Assembly: GCA_910577955.1 (NCBI GenBank)
Contig: CAJTNC010000012.1
Location: forward strand, 25,712 to 89,711
Reading direction: 5' to 3'
From: an uncultured Lachnospiraceae bacterium
Lineage (GTDB): Bacteria > Bacillota > Clostridia > Lachnospirales > Lachnospiraceae
DNA: 64,000 nucleotides
Shown here: one piece after another, positions 51,857-60,473 of the stretch
How the letters are laid out: the number at the start of each line of letters is the position of its first letter
Numbering within the stretch: the first letter of the stretch is position 1
The notes under the pieces: generated by a model
Databases searched by the model: none
What the model was told of the DNA's origin: nothing
The model's input: the letters and a program-made list of their open reading frames with translations, nothing else
Made by a program: the position numbers and the translations under genes

Positions 51857-52696
51857 TCAGACCCTCACATAAATGCCGTGATCTATATTCATCTGCTCCT
51901 CGCTGATCAAAAAATAGTTGTGATTGTATCCCATGCCATACAGCCCGAGATCGTCCCATGTCACATCGATTTCATACCAGACTCCGTCCAGCTTTACCTT
52001 ATTCCAGCCGTGCCCGTCGCCGGCGCTCCTCCAACCGACCACGTTCTCGGATTCAATGCCGAGAACATCCATAAACGCCTCAAAGGCAAGCATATATCCG
52101 TTGCACACCGCGTCGCCGTAAATGACAGCGCCCGCTATGCTGTAAGAACGGCGGGAAAGGCTGCCGGCAAGATAATCGTCATAATCATAATCCACGTTGA
52201 CACACAACCAGTCATGCACCGCCTTGATCTTCTCTCTGTCGGACATCCCGTCGTCCGTTATACTGTCCGCAATATCATAGATCATCATCATGGCCATTGT
52301 ATCTTCACTGAAAGCGCCGGACCTGTTTTCTCCGATACCCATCGTTATGTACCATTCGTAAATTTTGTCATAATCATCCCCGAATGCTGTATACACATCC
52401 GGATTCATCGCCAGAAAGGTCTTATAATTAAAATCACGGCTGTTCATATAAGATTCCTTTGTACGTCTTCCGTTCCATCCAGCAGGCGCCCCGATCGTCT
52501 CATAAAAATTCCATATCGTGTCATGATCGTCAGCCGTTACGGCCGCCGCCAAATCGGGATGCTGCTCCAGATACCAAACATAATCAAAATTTTCTTTTGT
52601 AATATTCTGCTTCGCCTGCACAGCCGTCATCGGCACAAAGACAGAAAACAGTGCCGCTGCGATCAATGTCTTTACTAATCTTTTCATCATTTTCAT
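51857..52696 (-). CDS. secreted transglutaminase-like protein with two N-terminal repeats
   Basis: A 279-residue protein. Signal peptide 1-28 (A-V-Q-A cleavage). Two repeats follow at about 37-78 and 89-126 of the form F-D/N-Y...PD-L/V...Y...G, the same module as in the phage endolysin. The transglutaminase core has C198 (GDAVCNGY), H229 (GHGWN) and D244 (IDVTWDD). It probably modifies or cleaves wall or surface proteins outside the cell. Stop and start context are clear. Confidence 0.88.
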   Translation of the reverse strand: MKMMKRLVKTLIAAALFSVFVPMTAVQAKQNITKENFDYVWYLEQHPDLAAAVTADDHDTIWNFYETIGAPAGWNGRRTKESYMNSRDFNYKTFLAMNPDVYTAFGDDYDKIYEWYITMGIGENRSGAFSEDTMAMMMIYDIADSITDDGMSDREKIKAVHDWLCVNVDYDYDDYLAGSLSRRSYSIAGAVIYGDAVCNGYMLAFEAFMDVLGIESENVVGWRSAGDGHGWNKVKLDGVWYEIDVTWDDLGLYGMGYNHNYFLISEEQMNIDHGIYVRV

Positions 52697-52878
52697 AAGT
52701 ACCCACCTCCCTTATGCAATCTATGCCATTATCTACATATCATATCCAATCCTTTCTTTCATTTTACAGACTTCCTAAAGGAACGTCAATACGCAGAGGA
52801 TTATTTTCAAAAAAGGCGCACCCTTTTCTCCTGCCGGCATAAGATAAAGCATAAAAAACAAACGGAGGAAAAACTACT

Positions 52879-53121
52879 ATGAGCGATTTAACAGCTACAA
52901 ACTGCGGATGCGGTAATGTAAGCAGCCAGAGCGGATGTGGATGCAACAACTGGATGTGGATCCTTATCCTTCTGTTCCTGTGCGGCGGCAACAATGACGA
53001 CTGCGGATGCGGATGCAACGGATTCGGCTTGTTCGGCGGCAACGGCAATGGCAACGGCTGCGAATGCATCATCTGGATCTTATTGCTGTCCTGCTTATGC
53101 GGCGGCAACGGCTTCTGCTAA
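52879..53121 (+). CDS. small Cys/Gly-rich protein with two hydrophobic segments
   Basis: An 80-residue protein with 13 cysteines and many Gly/Asn. Two short hydrophobic stretches (W-M-W-I-L-I-L-L-F-L and I-I-W-I-L-L-L-S-C-L) are each bounded by C-x-C-x-C and CGGN motifs. This resembles the high-cysteine ('chorion class') small proteins annotated in clostridia, possibly spore-coat or envelope related. GGAGG lies before the ATG; a strong hairpin follows. Function unknown. Confidence 0.8.
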   Translation: MSDLTATNCGCGNVSSQSGCGCNNWMWILILLFLCGGNNDDCGCGCNGFGLFGGNGNGNGCECIIWILLLSCLCGGNGFC

Positions 53122-53134
53122 AAGCAGATTTTCG

Positions 53135-53160
53135 GAGGCAGCCCACGGCTGCCTCTTCTT
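53135..53160 (+). terminator. terminator after the Cys/Gly-rich gene
   Basis: Perfect 9-bp GC-rich stem GAGGCAGCC/GGCTGCCTC with a 3-nt loop, followed by TTCTT, 13 bp after the stop. The next 170 bp up to the following gene show no gene. Confidence 0.65.
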
Positions 53161-53340
53161 ATCCTTCCCCGCTGTCAGACCTCTTGTCTCCCCGCCGTAT
53201 CCGTCTGGTCCGGAAAGCAATCCTGATTTTCAGGCATGAAGCATATTTTCGGTGCATACATTGATACAAAGGTAAGAGCTATACGGAGCGGTATGTGACA
53301 CCGCCCCAAAAATCAAAAAGCCGGAGCATTGTGCGATTCT

Positions 53341-53886
53341 ATGGAAACGATAAAAAACGAGCAAATATATGCCTTTGACAGTTTATATACAACAAATCAT
53401 ATTCAGATGCTAAAGATACTGTTACCTTGTTTAAATCCTCCCCTTCAAAAAAATCTGGCAATGTACATCAAATTTTTAGAACTTCGTTATACGATTTCGT
53501 TTCTGAATGCACATCCCTATGTGATAAGCGGATGCGGTTTTGATACAAAATACAGGGATCAGGAAATTCCGATGGACGATCTGCTCCCCTACCTTACCTC
53601 AAAAGAAGCCGAGAATCTAAAACAACTCCAAAAGAGCATGGATACCATGAAACAGTTTTCCAATATGCAAAAAAACATGGAAGCGCTGAAAGGCATCCTT
53701 CCTGAAGGCATGGATTTTGAGTCGCTGTTTCAGGGGATGATGAGCGGCGCTCAGCAGGGATCAAAGGCCGAAGAATCTTCGAAGAAAAGCACCGCTTTCT
53801 CCGGAGACGCCCTGAAAAATATGATGTCTGACTCCCAAAAAGAATTATATAAAAAATTCAACGAACGTTTTCAGAATCTTTCATAA
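53341..53886 (+). CDS. hypothetical protein, first of a two-gene unit
   Basis: 181 residues from ATG 53341; a TTG at 53329 is an alternative and neither has an ideal ribosome site. N-terminal helical domain (I-Q-M-L-K-I-L-L-P-C-L-N), then a Met/Gln-rich coiled coil (about 100-160). Cytoplasmic. Followed 36 bp later by a second unknown gene, with a small GGCGGG/CCCGCC hairpin between. No domain recognised; the pair may act together. Confidence 0.75.
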   Translation: METIKNEQIYAFDSLYTTNHIQMLKILLPCLNPPLQKNLAMYIKFLELRYTISFLNAHPYVISGCGFDTKYRDQEIPMDDLLPYLTSKEAENLKQLQKSMDTMKQFSNMQKNMEALKGILPEGMDFESLFQGMMSGAQQGSKAEESSKKSTAFSGDALKNMMSDSQKELYKKFNERFQNLS

Positions 53887-53922
53887 AATGGCGGGCAATC
53901 CCCGCCCAGAGAAAGGAACACT

Positions 53923-54231
53923 ATGGCAAACCAATCAGAACATGTAAACGACTACTTATCTTCCGGCGAATGGATGCGGAACAGCGCTCTCTCCGGGATT
54001 CCTCATGCCAAGCTGGAATTTCTTCAGATCATGCTTTTTGAGAGCCGCGGTCTGAAACAGGATGAAATGCTGCCTTTTTTTATGTCCGTCATCAAAATCA
54101 GCCGCGAAAAAAATATCACATTTACAGAAACGGAGATGGACGCCGTTTTAGAAGTGCTGAAAGAACATTCTTCAGCCGACGAACTGGCCCGCATGAACCA
54201 GATCATGCAGATGCGCCGCTCGATCAAATAA
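53923..54231 (+). CDS. hypothetical protein, second of a two-gene unit
   Basis: A 102-residue, all-helical, acidic/basic mixed protein with S-G-E-W-M-R-N near the start and a C-terminal M-Q-M-R-R-S-I-K. AGAAAGG ribosome site. Its stop is followed by a strong terminator shared with leuS. Function unknown. Confidence 0.75.
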   Translation: MANQSEHVNDYLSSGEWMRNSALSGIPHAKLEFLQIMLFESRGLKQDEMLPFFMSVIKISREKNITFTETEMDAVLEVLKEHSSADELARMNQIMQMRRSIK

Positions 54232-54238
54232 AGCAACA

Positions 54239-54277
54239 ATACCGGCAGAACGTAACTTGTTGCGCTCTGCCGGTATT
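54239..54277. terminator. bidirectional terminator between the two-gene unit and leuS
   Basis: Perfect 12-bp stem AATACCGGCAGA/TCTGCCGGTATT in the convergent gap. T-rich on the plus side and A-rich on the other; it can serve both transcripts. Confidence 0.75.
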
Positions 54278-54287
54278 TCTACCATTT

Positions 54288-56816
54288 TTATTTTTGTACG
54301 ATATTCACCAGCCGTCCCGGCACATATATTTCTTTCACAATCGCTCCGGTAAGCCTGTCTGCCATCAACTCTTTCGCTCTCGCCAGAATATCCTCCTTCG
54401 GATCATCCTTGCCGACGCTCATGGTTCCCCGGACTTTTCCGTTGATCTGTACGGCGATCTCAACGGTAGCCTCAACCGTTTTTTCCTCAACAAACTCCGG
54501 CCAGCTCTGGATATATAGATGCCCCTTTTCGCCGATTTCCTGCCACAGTTCCTCTGTCATATGGGGCGCCACGGGGTTAAGCAACGCCAGAAGCGTCTTG
54601 TACTCGCCCTTTGTCACCGCATTTTTCCGGTAGAATTCATTGATCAGCGCCATCATTGCGGCGATTCCCGTGTTAAATTTCAGATTTTCGTAATCACTGC
54701 CTACCTTCTTTATGGTCTGATGCATCTTCGTTTCCAGATCAGCGCTGTAGCCATCCTCCTGCGTCATGATATCCTGCAGTTTCCAGACACGCTCCAAAAA
54801 TCTGCGGCATCCCTTTACACCGTCCTCGCTCCAACCTGCGCTCAGATCAAATGCGCCGATAAACATCTCATAGGTGCGCAGTGTATCCGCGCCGTAATCT
54901 CTCACAATATCATCCGGATTTACAACATTCCCCAGAGATTTAGACATCTTTACAACCGGATGATCCGCCATCTCGCCGAACTTTTCCCGAAGCGCCGCTC
55001 TCGCTGCCTCTTCGCTTCCATGCTCGTCCAACAGTTTCTTCTGCTCCGCTGCTGGAAGATTGGAAAAGCTATGAGGGTTAAGTCCCAAGATCATTCCGTG
55101 AGACGTTCTCTTCTGATACGGCTCCTGACAAGGAACCACTCCTTCGTCATAAAGGAACTTATGCCAAAATCTTGAATACAACAAATGCAGCGTAGTATGC
55201 TCCATACCGCCGTTATACCAATCCACCGGCATCCAGTATTCAAGCGCTTCTTTGCTGGCAAGAGCCTTCTCGTTCTTAGGATCCGTATAACGCAGGAAAT
55301 ACCATGAAGAACCGGCCCACTGGGGCATTGTATCCGTTTCCCTCTTCGCAGGACCGCCACAGCAGGGACAGGTTGTATTGACCCATTCAGTCATTGCCGA
55401 CAGCGGGGATTCACCTGTATCCGTAGGCATATAGCTGTCCACATCCGGCAGTTCCAAAGGCAGCTCACTCTCCGGCAGCGCCACATAACCGCATTTTTCA
55501 CAAAATACAACCGGAATCGGTTCTCCCCAGTAACGCTGTCTCGAAAATACCCAGTCACGCAGCTTGTAGTTGATCTTCGCCTGTCCGATACCCTTTGATT
55601 CCAGATACTGAATCATTCGGACCTGCGCTGCCTTCACCGGCATTCCGTCCAGAAAATCGGAGTTTACTAAAATGCCTTCCGCAACATCTGTATATACTTT
55701 CTTCTGCACGTCCTCGCCGCCGGCCACCACTTCCACGATCGGCAGTCTGAACTTTTTCGCAAAATCCCAGTCTCTCTCGTCATGAGCCGGCACAGCCATG
55801 ATAGCACCTGTTCCGTAACTCATCAATACATAATCGGAAACAAAAATCGGAATCTCTTTTTTATTGACCGGATTTACGGCACACAGACCATCAAGTACCA
55901 CGCCGGTCTTATCCTTCGCTAATTCTGAGCGCTCAAAATCAGATTTTTTAGCCGCCTGTTCCCTATAACTTTCAACGTCTTCCCAGTTCTTTATATCATC
56001 TTTATACTTGTCCAACATGGGATGCTCCGGAGACACTACCATGTAGGTTGCGCCGAACAGCGTATCGCATCTTGTGGTATAGATCCGCAGCTTATCCTCT
56101 TTGCCTGCGATCGGAAAATCAACTTCCGCCCCCTGAGATTTTCCGATCCAGTTTTTCTGGGATACGGCTATCTTTTCCACATAATCCACGCCCTCAAGTC
56201 CCTCGATCAGCTTTTCGGCATAATCTGTGATCTTCAACATCCACTGACTCTTCACCTTTCGGATCACTTCCGCACCGCAGCGTTCGCACACGCCGTTTAC
56301 CACTTCCTCGTTGGCCAGTCCCACTTTACAGGAGGTACACCAGTTGATCGGCATCTCCGCCTTGTATGCAAGTCCTTTTTTGAAAAGCTGTAAAAAGATC
56401 CATTGGGTCCAGTGATAATAATTTGGATCCGTAGTATTGATCTCTCTGTTCCAGTCAAAAGAATACCCCAGAGAATGCAGCTGTTCCTTAAAACGCGCCA
56501 CGTTATTTTTTGTCACGATCTTCGGATGAATCTTATTGGCGATGGCAAAATTTTCAGTAGGCAGGCCAAACGCATCCCATCCCATTGGGAACAGCACATT
56601 ATACCCCTGCATTCTGCGCTTGCGGGATACGATATCCATAGCCGTATAAGGTCTGGGATGTCCCACATGCAGTCCCTGACCGGAGGGATAGGGAAACTCC
56701 ACCAATGCATAATATTTAGGTTTGCTGTAATCTTCCGATGTGGCAAAAGCCTGCTCATCATCCCAGATCTTTTGCCATTTTTGTTCCACTTCTCTGTGAT
56801 TATAAACTTTTGACAT
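54288..56816 (-). CDS. leuS: leucyl-tRNA synthetase
   Basis: 842 residues from ATG 56816 (M-S-K-V-Y-N-H), with GAGGAAT upstream; the Met six codons earlier is unlikely. Class I synthetase: HVGH at 50-53 (HIGH motif), zinc cysteines in C-T-S-C-K/C-E-R-C, an editing domain in the middle, KMSKS at about 622 and the anticodon-binding C-terminus. No T-box leader is visible in the 150 bp upstream, which instead hold the preceding gene's terminator. Confidence 0.98.
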   Translation of the reverse strand: MSKVYNHREVEQKWQKIWDDEQAFATSEDYSKPKYYALVEFPYPSGQGLHVGHPRPYTAMDIVSRKRRMQGYNVLFPMGWDAFGLPTENFAIANKIHPKIVTKNNVARFKEQLHSLGYSFDWNREINTTDPNYYHWTQWIFLQLFKKGLAYKAEMPINWCTSCKVGLANEEVVNGVCERCGAEVIRKVKSQWMLKITDYAEKLIEGLEGVDYVEKIAVSQKNWIGKSQGAEVDFPIAGKEDKLRIYTTRCDTLFGATYMVVSPEHPMLDKYKDDIKNWEDVESYREQAAKKSDFERSELAKDKTGVVLDGLCAVNPVNKKEIPIFVSDYVLMSYGTGAIMAVPAHDERDWDFAKKFRLPIVEVVAGGEDVQKKVYTDVAEGILVNSDFLDGMPVKAAQVRMIQYLESKGIGQAKINYKLRDWVFSRQRYWGEPIPVVFCEKCGYVALPESELPLELPDVDSYMPTDTGESPLSAMTEWVNTTCPCCGGPAKRETDTMPQWAGSSWYFLRYTDPKNEKALASKEALEYWMPVDWYNGGMEHTTLHLLYSRFWHKFLYDEGVVPCQEPYQKRTSHGMILGLNPHSFSNLPAAEQKKLLDEHGSEEAARAALREKFGEMADHPVVKMSKSLGNVVNPDDIVRDYGADTLRTYEMFIGAFDLSAGWSEDGVKGCRRFLERVWKLQDIMTQEDGYSADLETKMHQTIKKVGSDYENLKFNTGIAAMMALINEFYRKNAVTKGEYKTLLALLNPVAPHMTEELWQEIGEKGHLYIQSWPEFVEEKTVEATVEIAVQINGKVRGTMSVGKDDPKEDILARAKELMADRLTGAIVKEIYVPGRLVNIVQK

Positions 56817-56903
56817 AATATTCCTCATTTCCACATTTATTCTTTAAAGCAGATTCACCCTAAATATTACTCATCCTGCGGCTTTTTGTCAAGTAATGGA
56901 ATA

Positions 56904-56942
56904 TAGAAAACACCCGTGCGCCCCCACGCACAGGTGTTTTCT
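56904..56942 (-). terminator. terminator of the EF-G-like gene
   Basis: A stem of AAAACACC(t/c)GTGCG type paired across CCCCC, i.e. GAAAACACC...GGTGTTTTC with a 5-nt G/C-rich loop. It lies about 50 nt after the stop of the EF-G-like gene and ends in a T-run on the minus strand. Confidence 0.7.
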
Positions 56943-56991
56943 TCATACCCCTTTATATGTACCCCCTATATCAGCAATTTTTTGTATCGGT

Positions 56992-59082
56992 TCAGTTTTC
57001 ACCGCCATCCGTAAGCGCCGCCGCTCTCGCTGCAACTTCTTTCTCCTGAATATCGGACGGCGCCTGCTCATAGCGGGCAAATTCATAAGCGTATACGCCT
57101 CTGCCGCCGGTCATCGAACGAAGATCCGTACAGTAACCGTAAAGTCCGGTCATCGGAATATCCGCCTCTACCACAGTCTTTCCGCCCGGAGCGGGATTCA
57201 TCCCCAACACACGGCCGCGTCTCTTGTTCAGATCGCCCATCACGTCACCCGTATAAGTATCGGGCACGGTAACTTTCAGATTAGCGATTGGCTCCATCAG
57301 CACAGGGCCGGCATCCATAAATCCTTTCTTGAAGGCCTGACTGGAAGCCGTCTTAAACGCCATCTCGGAAGAGTCAACCGGATGGTAGGAACCATCGTAC
57401 AGAACAGCCTTTACGCCCACTACCGGATATCCCGCAAGAGGTCCGCGCTGTACGGATTCTGCAACGCCCTTTTCCACTGCCGGGAAATAGTTCTTCGGCA
57501 CAGCGCCGCCCACAACTTCCTGCTCAAATACAAAAGCTGTCTCCAGATCGCCGGAGGGCTCGAAGCGCATCTTGACATGACCGTACTGGCCGTGTCCGCC
57601 GGACTGTTTTTTATACTTGTATTCCACATCGGATTTCTTGCGGATCGTCTCACGGAACGCAACCTTCGGCTCCGCCATCTCGATCTCAACTTTATACTCA
57701 TTCTTCAAACGGCTTGCCACCACATCCAGATGCAGATCTCCCATACCGTAGAGCAACGTCTGTCTGTTCTCGGAATCATTCACTACCTTCAAAGTCAGAT
57801 CTTCGTGCATGATCTTCTGCAGCGACTGGGATATCTTGTCAATATCGCCCTTATTCACAGCATTGTAGCGTTTATATGTATAAGGAACCGACATCTCCGG
57901 TTTGCCGTATTTGATCACATGCTGTTTTGTGGAGAGGGAGTCCCCTGTTCTTGCGGCGGTCAGCTTGGAGATCGCGCCGAGATCGCCTGCATGCAGTTCC
58001 GGTACTTCAATTGCCTTATTTCCCTGCATCACATAGAGCTTACCGGCTTTCATTTCCACGTCTTTGTCCACATTGTAGATCATGTCTTCCGGTTTTAAAA
58101 CACCAGAATTTACTTTTATGAGAGAATATTTGCCGATAAACGGATCCACGATCGTCTTCCATACCACAGCGGATTTTGCTTTCGCAAAGTCATAGTTGGC
58201 CTCAAAGATTTCGTTGGTTTTCATGTCCACACCGGCACACTTTCTGTTTTCCGGGCTGGGGAAATATTTTACCACGTCGTCAAGCAGTGTATACACACCC
58301 TGACAGAGCACGTTGGAACCCATTGTCACAGGCACCACGCTGCCGTCCATCACGCTGACGCGAAGAGCCGCACGGATCTCAGCCTCGGAAAAAGTCTCGC
58401 CGCCGAAATAGCGCTCCATAAACTCTTCGGATGTCTCCGCCACCGTCTCAAGCAGAGTATCGCGGCAGATCTGCAGATTATCTTTATTGTAATCCGGTAC
58501 ATCACAGGGAACCACTTCCTTGCCCTGCCATTTATTACCGGTCTCTGTAATCACATTGATGTAACCGACAAACTTCTCGTTTTCTCTGATCGGCAGATGA
58601 AAAGGTGCGATCTTCTTGCCGTAGCGCTCCGTCAGGTCTTCCACTACCTGACGGAAAGAAGCATTGTCTATGTCCATATCGTCCACATAAAAAATTCTCG
58701 GAAGGTTGTACTTTTCACACAGTTCCCACGCTTTTTCCGTTCCTACTTCCACGCCAGCTTTACCGGAAACTACAATGATTGCCGCGCCGGCCGCGTGCAT
58801 CGCTTCTTCCACCTCTCCTACAAAATCGAAAAAGCCCGGTGTGTCGATGATATTTACTTTGTAGCCTTCCCACTCTACCGGCACAAGAGTCGTATTGATG
58901 GAAATTCCTCTGGCCTGTTCTTCTTTACCGTAATCGCTGATTGTATTCTTATCGGATACTTTACCCATTCTGGATGTCACCCCGGATAAATATGCCATCG
59001 CTTCTGCCAATGATGTCTTTCCGCAGCCGCCATGCCCCAGTAATACAACGTTTCTAATCTTGTCGGTCGTGTAAACTTTCAT
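56992..59082 (-). CDS. elongation factor G-like GTPase with altered G4 motif
   Basis: 696 residues from ATG 59082, with GGAGG seven bases upstream. EF-G domain order: G domain (G1 GHGGCGKT 16-23, G3 DTPG 80-83), then domains II-V. The G4 motif, normally NKxD, is V-D-D-M-D (133-137), so both N and K are replaced by D. The rest, including the domain IV/V G-G-R-G-V-Y region, is EF-G-like. It is therefore an EF-G paralogue rather than the housekeeping fusA. Nucleotide specificity or activity may differ. Divergent from tyrA. Confidence 0.88.
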   Translation of the reverse strand: MKVYTTDKIRNVVLLGHGGCGKTSLAEAMAYLSGVTSRMGKVSDKNTISDYGKEEQARGISINTTLVPVEWEGYKVNIIDTPGFFDFVGEVEEAMHAAGAAIIVVSGKAGVEVGTEKAWELCEKYNLPRIFYVDDMDIDNASFRQVVEDLTERYGKKIAPFHLPIRENEKFVGYINVITETGNKWQGKEVVPCDVPDYNKDNLQICRDTLLETVAETSEEFMERYFGGETFSEAEIRAALRVSVMDGSVVPVTMGSNVLCQGVYTLLDDVVKYFPSPENRKCAGVDMKTNEIFEANYDFAKAKSAVVWKTIVDPFIGKYSLIKVNSGVLKPEDMIYNVDKDVEMKAGKLYVMQGNKAIEVPELHAGDLGAISKLTAARTGDSLSTKQHVIKYGKPEMSVPYTYKRYNAVNKGDIDKISQSLQKIMHEDLTLKVVNDSENRQTLLYGMGDLHLDVVASRLKNEYKVEIEMAEPKVAFRETIRKKSDVEYKYKKQSGGHGQYGHVKMRFEPSGDLETAFVFEQEVVGGAVPKNYFPAVEKGVAESVQRGPLAGYPVVGVKAVLYDGSYHPVDSSEMAFKTASSQAFKKGFMDAGPVLMEPIANLKVTVPDTYTGDVMGDLNKRRGRVLGMNPAPGGKTVVEADIPMTGLYGYCTDLRSMTGGRGVYAYEFARYEQAPSDIQEKEVAARAAALTDGGEN

Positions 59083-59235
59083 GTAAATTCCTCCAATGCT
59101 GGTAATTTTACAGGCATCATGCACAGAAAATTCCGACTTTTCGCTTTCCAGCAAAACACCTACAGTAATATTTTACTAAAGTTTTGTTCATTTTACAAGA
59201 GCGATTATTCATTTTCAACAGACTTTTTGATAAAT

Positions 59236-59264
59236 TTGACATCTTTCCTGAAAATCCTTATAAT
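59236..59264 (+). promoter_or_regulatory. consensus sigma-A promoter for tyrA-aroA
   Basis: TTGACA at 59236-59241, spacer of exactly 17 bp and TATAAT at 59259-59264; a perfect consensus. The leader to the tyrA start is about 37 nt. Confidence 0.88.
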
Positions 59265-59307
59265 GCAATCAGCTAAAAACTTAATGCAGACAGGGAGATT
59301 AAACAGT

Positions 59308-60423
59308 ATGAACGGCACGGATTTTAACCATATGCACTACGGCTTTATCGGTCTTGGATTGATCGGCGGCTCCATCGCCCGGGCAATACGGGAAAAATAC
59401 CCGAACTGCCGGATAACCGCATACGATGTGGAGGCTCCTTCCGTGGAAGCTGCCAAGAAAGACGGCGTTATAAACATCTGCGCCTATGAGATCGACCGGG
59501 TCTTTTCCCCATGTGATCTCATTTTTCTGTGCGCGCCGGTCTCTGACAACGACGAAAATCTACTCCTTTTAAAAAATATTCTAGGAAAAAACACCCTTCT
59601 CACCGACGTCGGCAGCGTCAAGGGCAACATTTGCGAACATGTCAAGGCAGCCGGACTGGAGGGGCAGTTTATCGGAGGCCACCCTATGACCGGCAGCGAG
59701 CGCACCGGATACAGAAACTCCAAAGCCATGCTGCTTAAAAACGCCTACTATATTTTGACCCCCACCGAAAAAACGCCCCGGAAAAAGACTGATTCCATGG
59801 AGGCTCTTGTCAAATCTCTGGGCGCGATCCCCCTCATCCTGAGCGCAGAGGAACACGATTATGTGACGGCCGGAATCAGCCATCTGCCCCATCTGCTCTC
59901 CGCCTCTTTGGTAAATCTTGTCAAAGAAAAGGATAATGCCGCGGGGATAATGAAGCTTGTGGCCGCAGGCGGTTTCAAAGATATCACCCGCATCTCCTCC
60001 TCTTCTCCGGTTATGTGGGAACACATTTGTATGACCAACCGAGTCAATATACTTTCTCTGCTCGATAGTTTTATGGATTCCCTACAGGATATCAAAAACC
60101 GCATCGAAAAACAGGATGCCCCCGGCACCCGCAACTTTTTCGAATCCGCCCGCAGTTACAGGGAATCCTTTACGGATGTTTCCGGCGGCCCGATCAAAAA
60201 ATCCTATGTCTTTTATGTGGATATTCCGGACGAACCGGGCGCTTTGGCCACCATCGTCACGCTGTTGGCCTTTCAGCAGATCAATCTGAAGAACATCGGC
60301 ATTACCCACAACAGGGAAGTGGCCGAAGGTTCCCTTCTGATCGAAGTATGGGAGGAAGCGGATATCTATCGGGCGCAGGACGTATTGTCTGCCAAGGGTT
60401 ATCTGGTGCGGATCAAAAAGTGA
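59308..60423 (+). CDS. tyrA: prephenate dehydrogenase with ACT domain
   Basis: 371 residues from ATG 59308, with GGGAG upstream; the longer frame to 59119 crosses the promoter. Converts prephenate to 4-hydroxyphenylpyruvate in tyrosine synthesis. NAD-binding GLGLIGG (15-21), conserved G-G-H-P-M-T-G-S-E, and H-D-Y-V-T-A in the catalytic domain. The C-terminal ACT domain (about 297-371, F-Y-V-D-I-P-D-E-P-G-A-L) probably binds tyrosine for feedback. Followed by aroA 50 bp on. Confidence 0.95.
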   Translation: MNGTDFNHMHYGFIGLGLIGGSIARAIREKYPNCRITAYDVEAPSVEAAKKDGVINICAYEIDRVFSPCDLIFLCAPVSDNDENLLLLKNILGKNTLLTDVGSVKGNICEHVKAAGLEGQFIGGHPMTGSERTGYRNSKAMLLKNAYYILTPTEKTPRKKTDSMEALVKSLGAIPLILSAEEHDYVTAGISHLPHLLSASLVNLVKEKDNAAGIMKLVAAGGFKDITRISSSSPVMWEHICMTNRVNILSLLDSFMDSLQDIKNRIEKQDAPGTRNFFESARSYRESFTDVSGGPIKKSYVFYVDIPDEPGALATIVTLLAFQQINLKNIGITHNREVAEGSLLIEVWEEADIYRAQDVLSAKGYLVRIKK

Positions 60424-60473
60424 GGCTCCTACTTACCACGAATATATAAACAGATACAGTGAGGTAAACCTAT

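Noticed and set aside
51878..52678. 266-codon plus-strand frame
   Set aside because: Antisense to the transglutaminase-like gene, whose signal peptide and catalytic triad are clear; the His/Ile-rich shadow is not protein-like.
56817..56991. T-box leader upstream of leuS
   Set aside because: Only about 170 bp are present, occupied by the EF-G-like terminator; no specifier or T-box motif seen.
56896..58098. 400-codon plus-strand frame
   Set aside because: Antisense to the EF-G-like gene; no domain and no ribosome site.
59119..59307. N-terminal extension of tyrA
   Set aside because: It crosses the consensus promoter at 59236-59264; ATG 59308 has a ribosome site and normal length.
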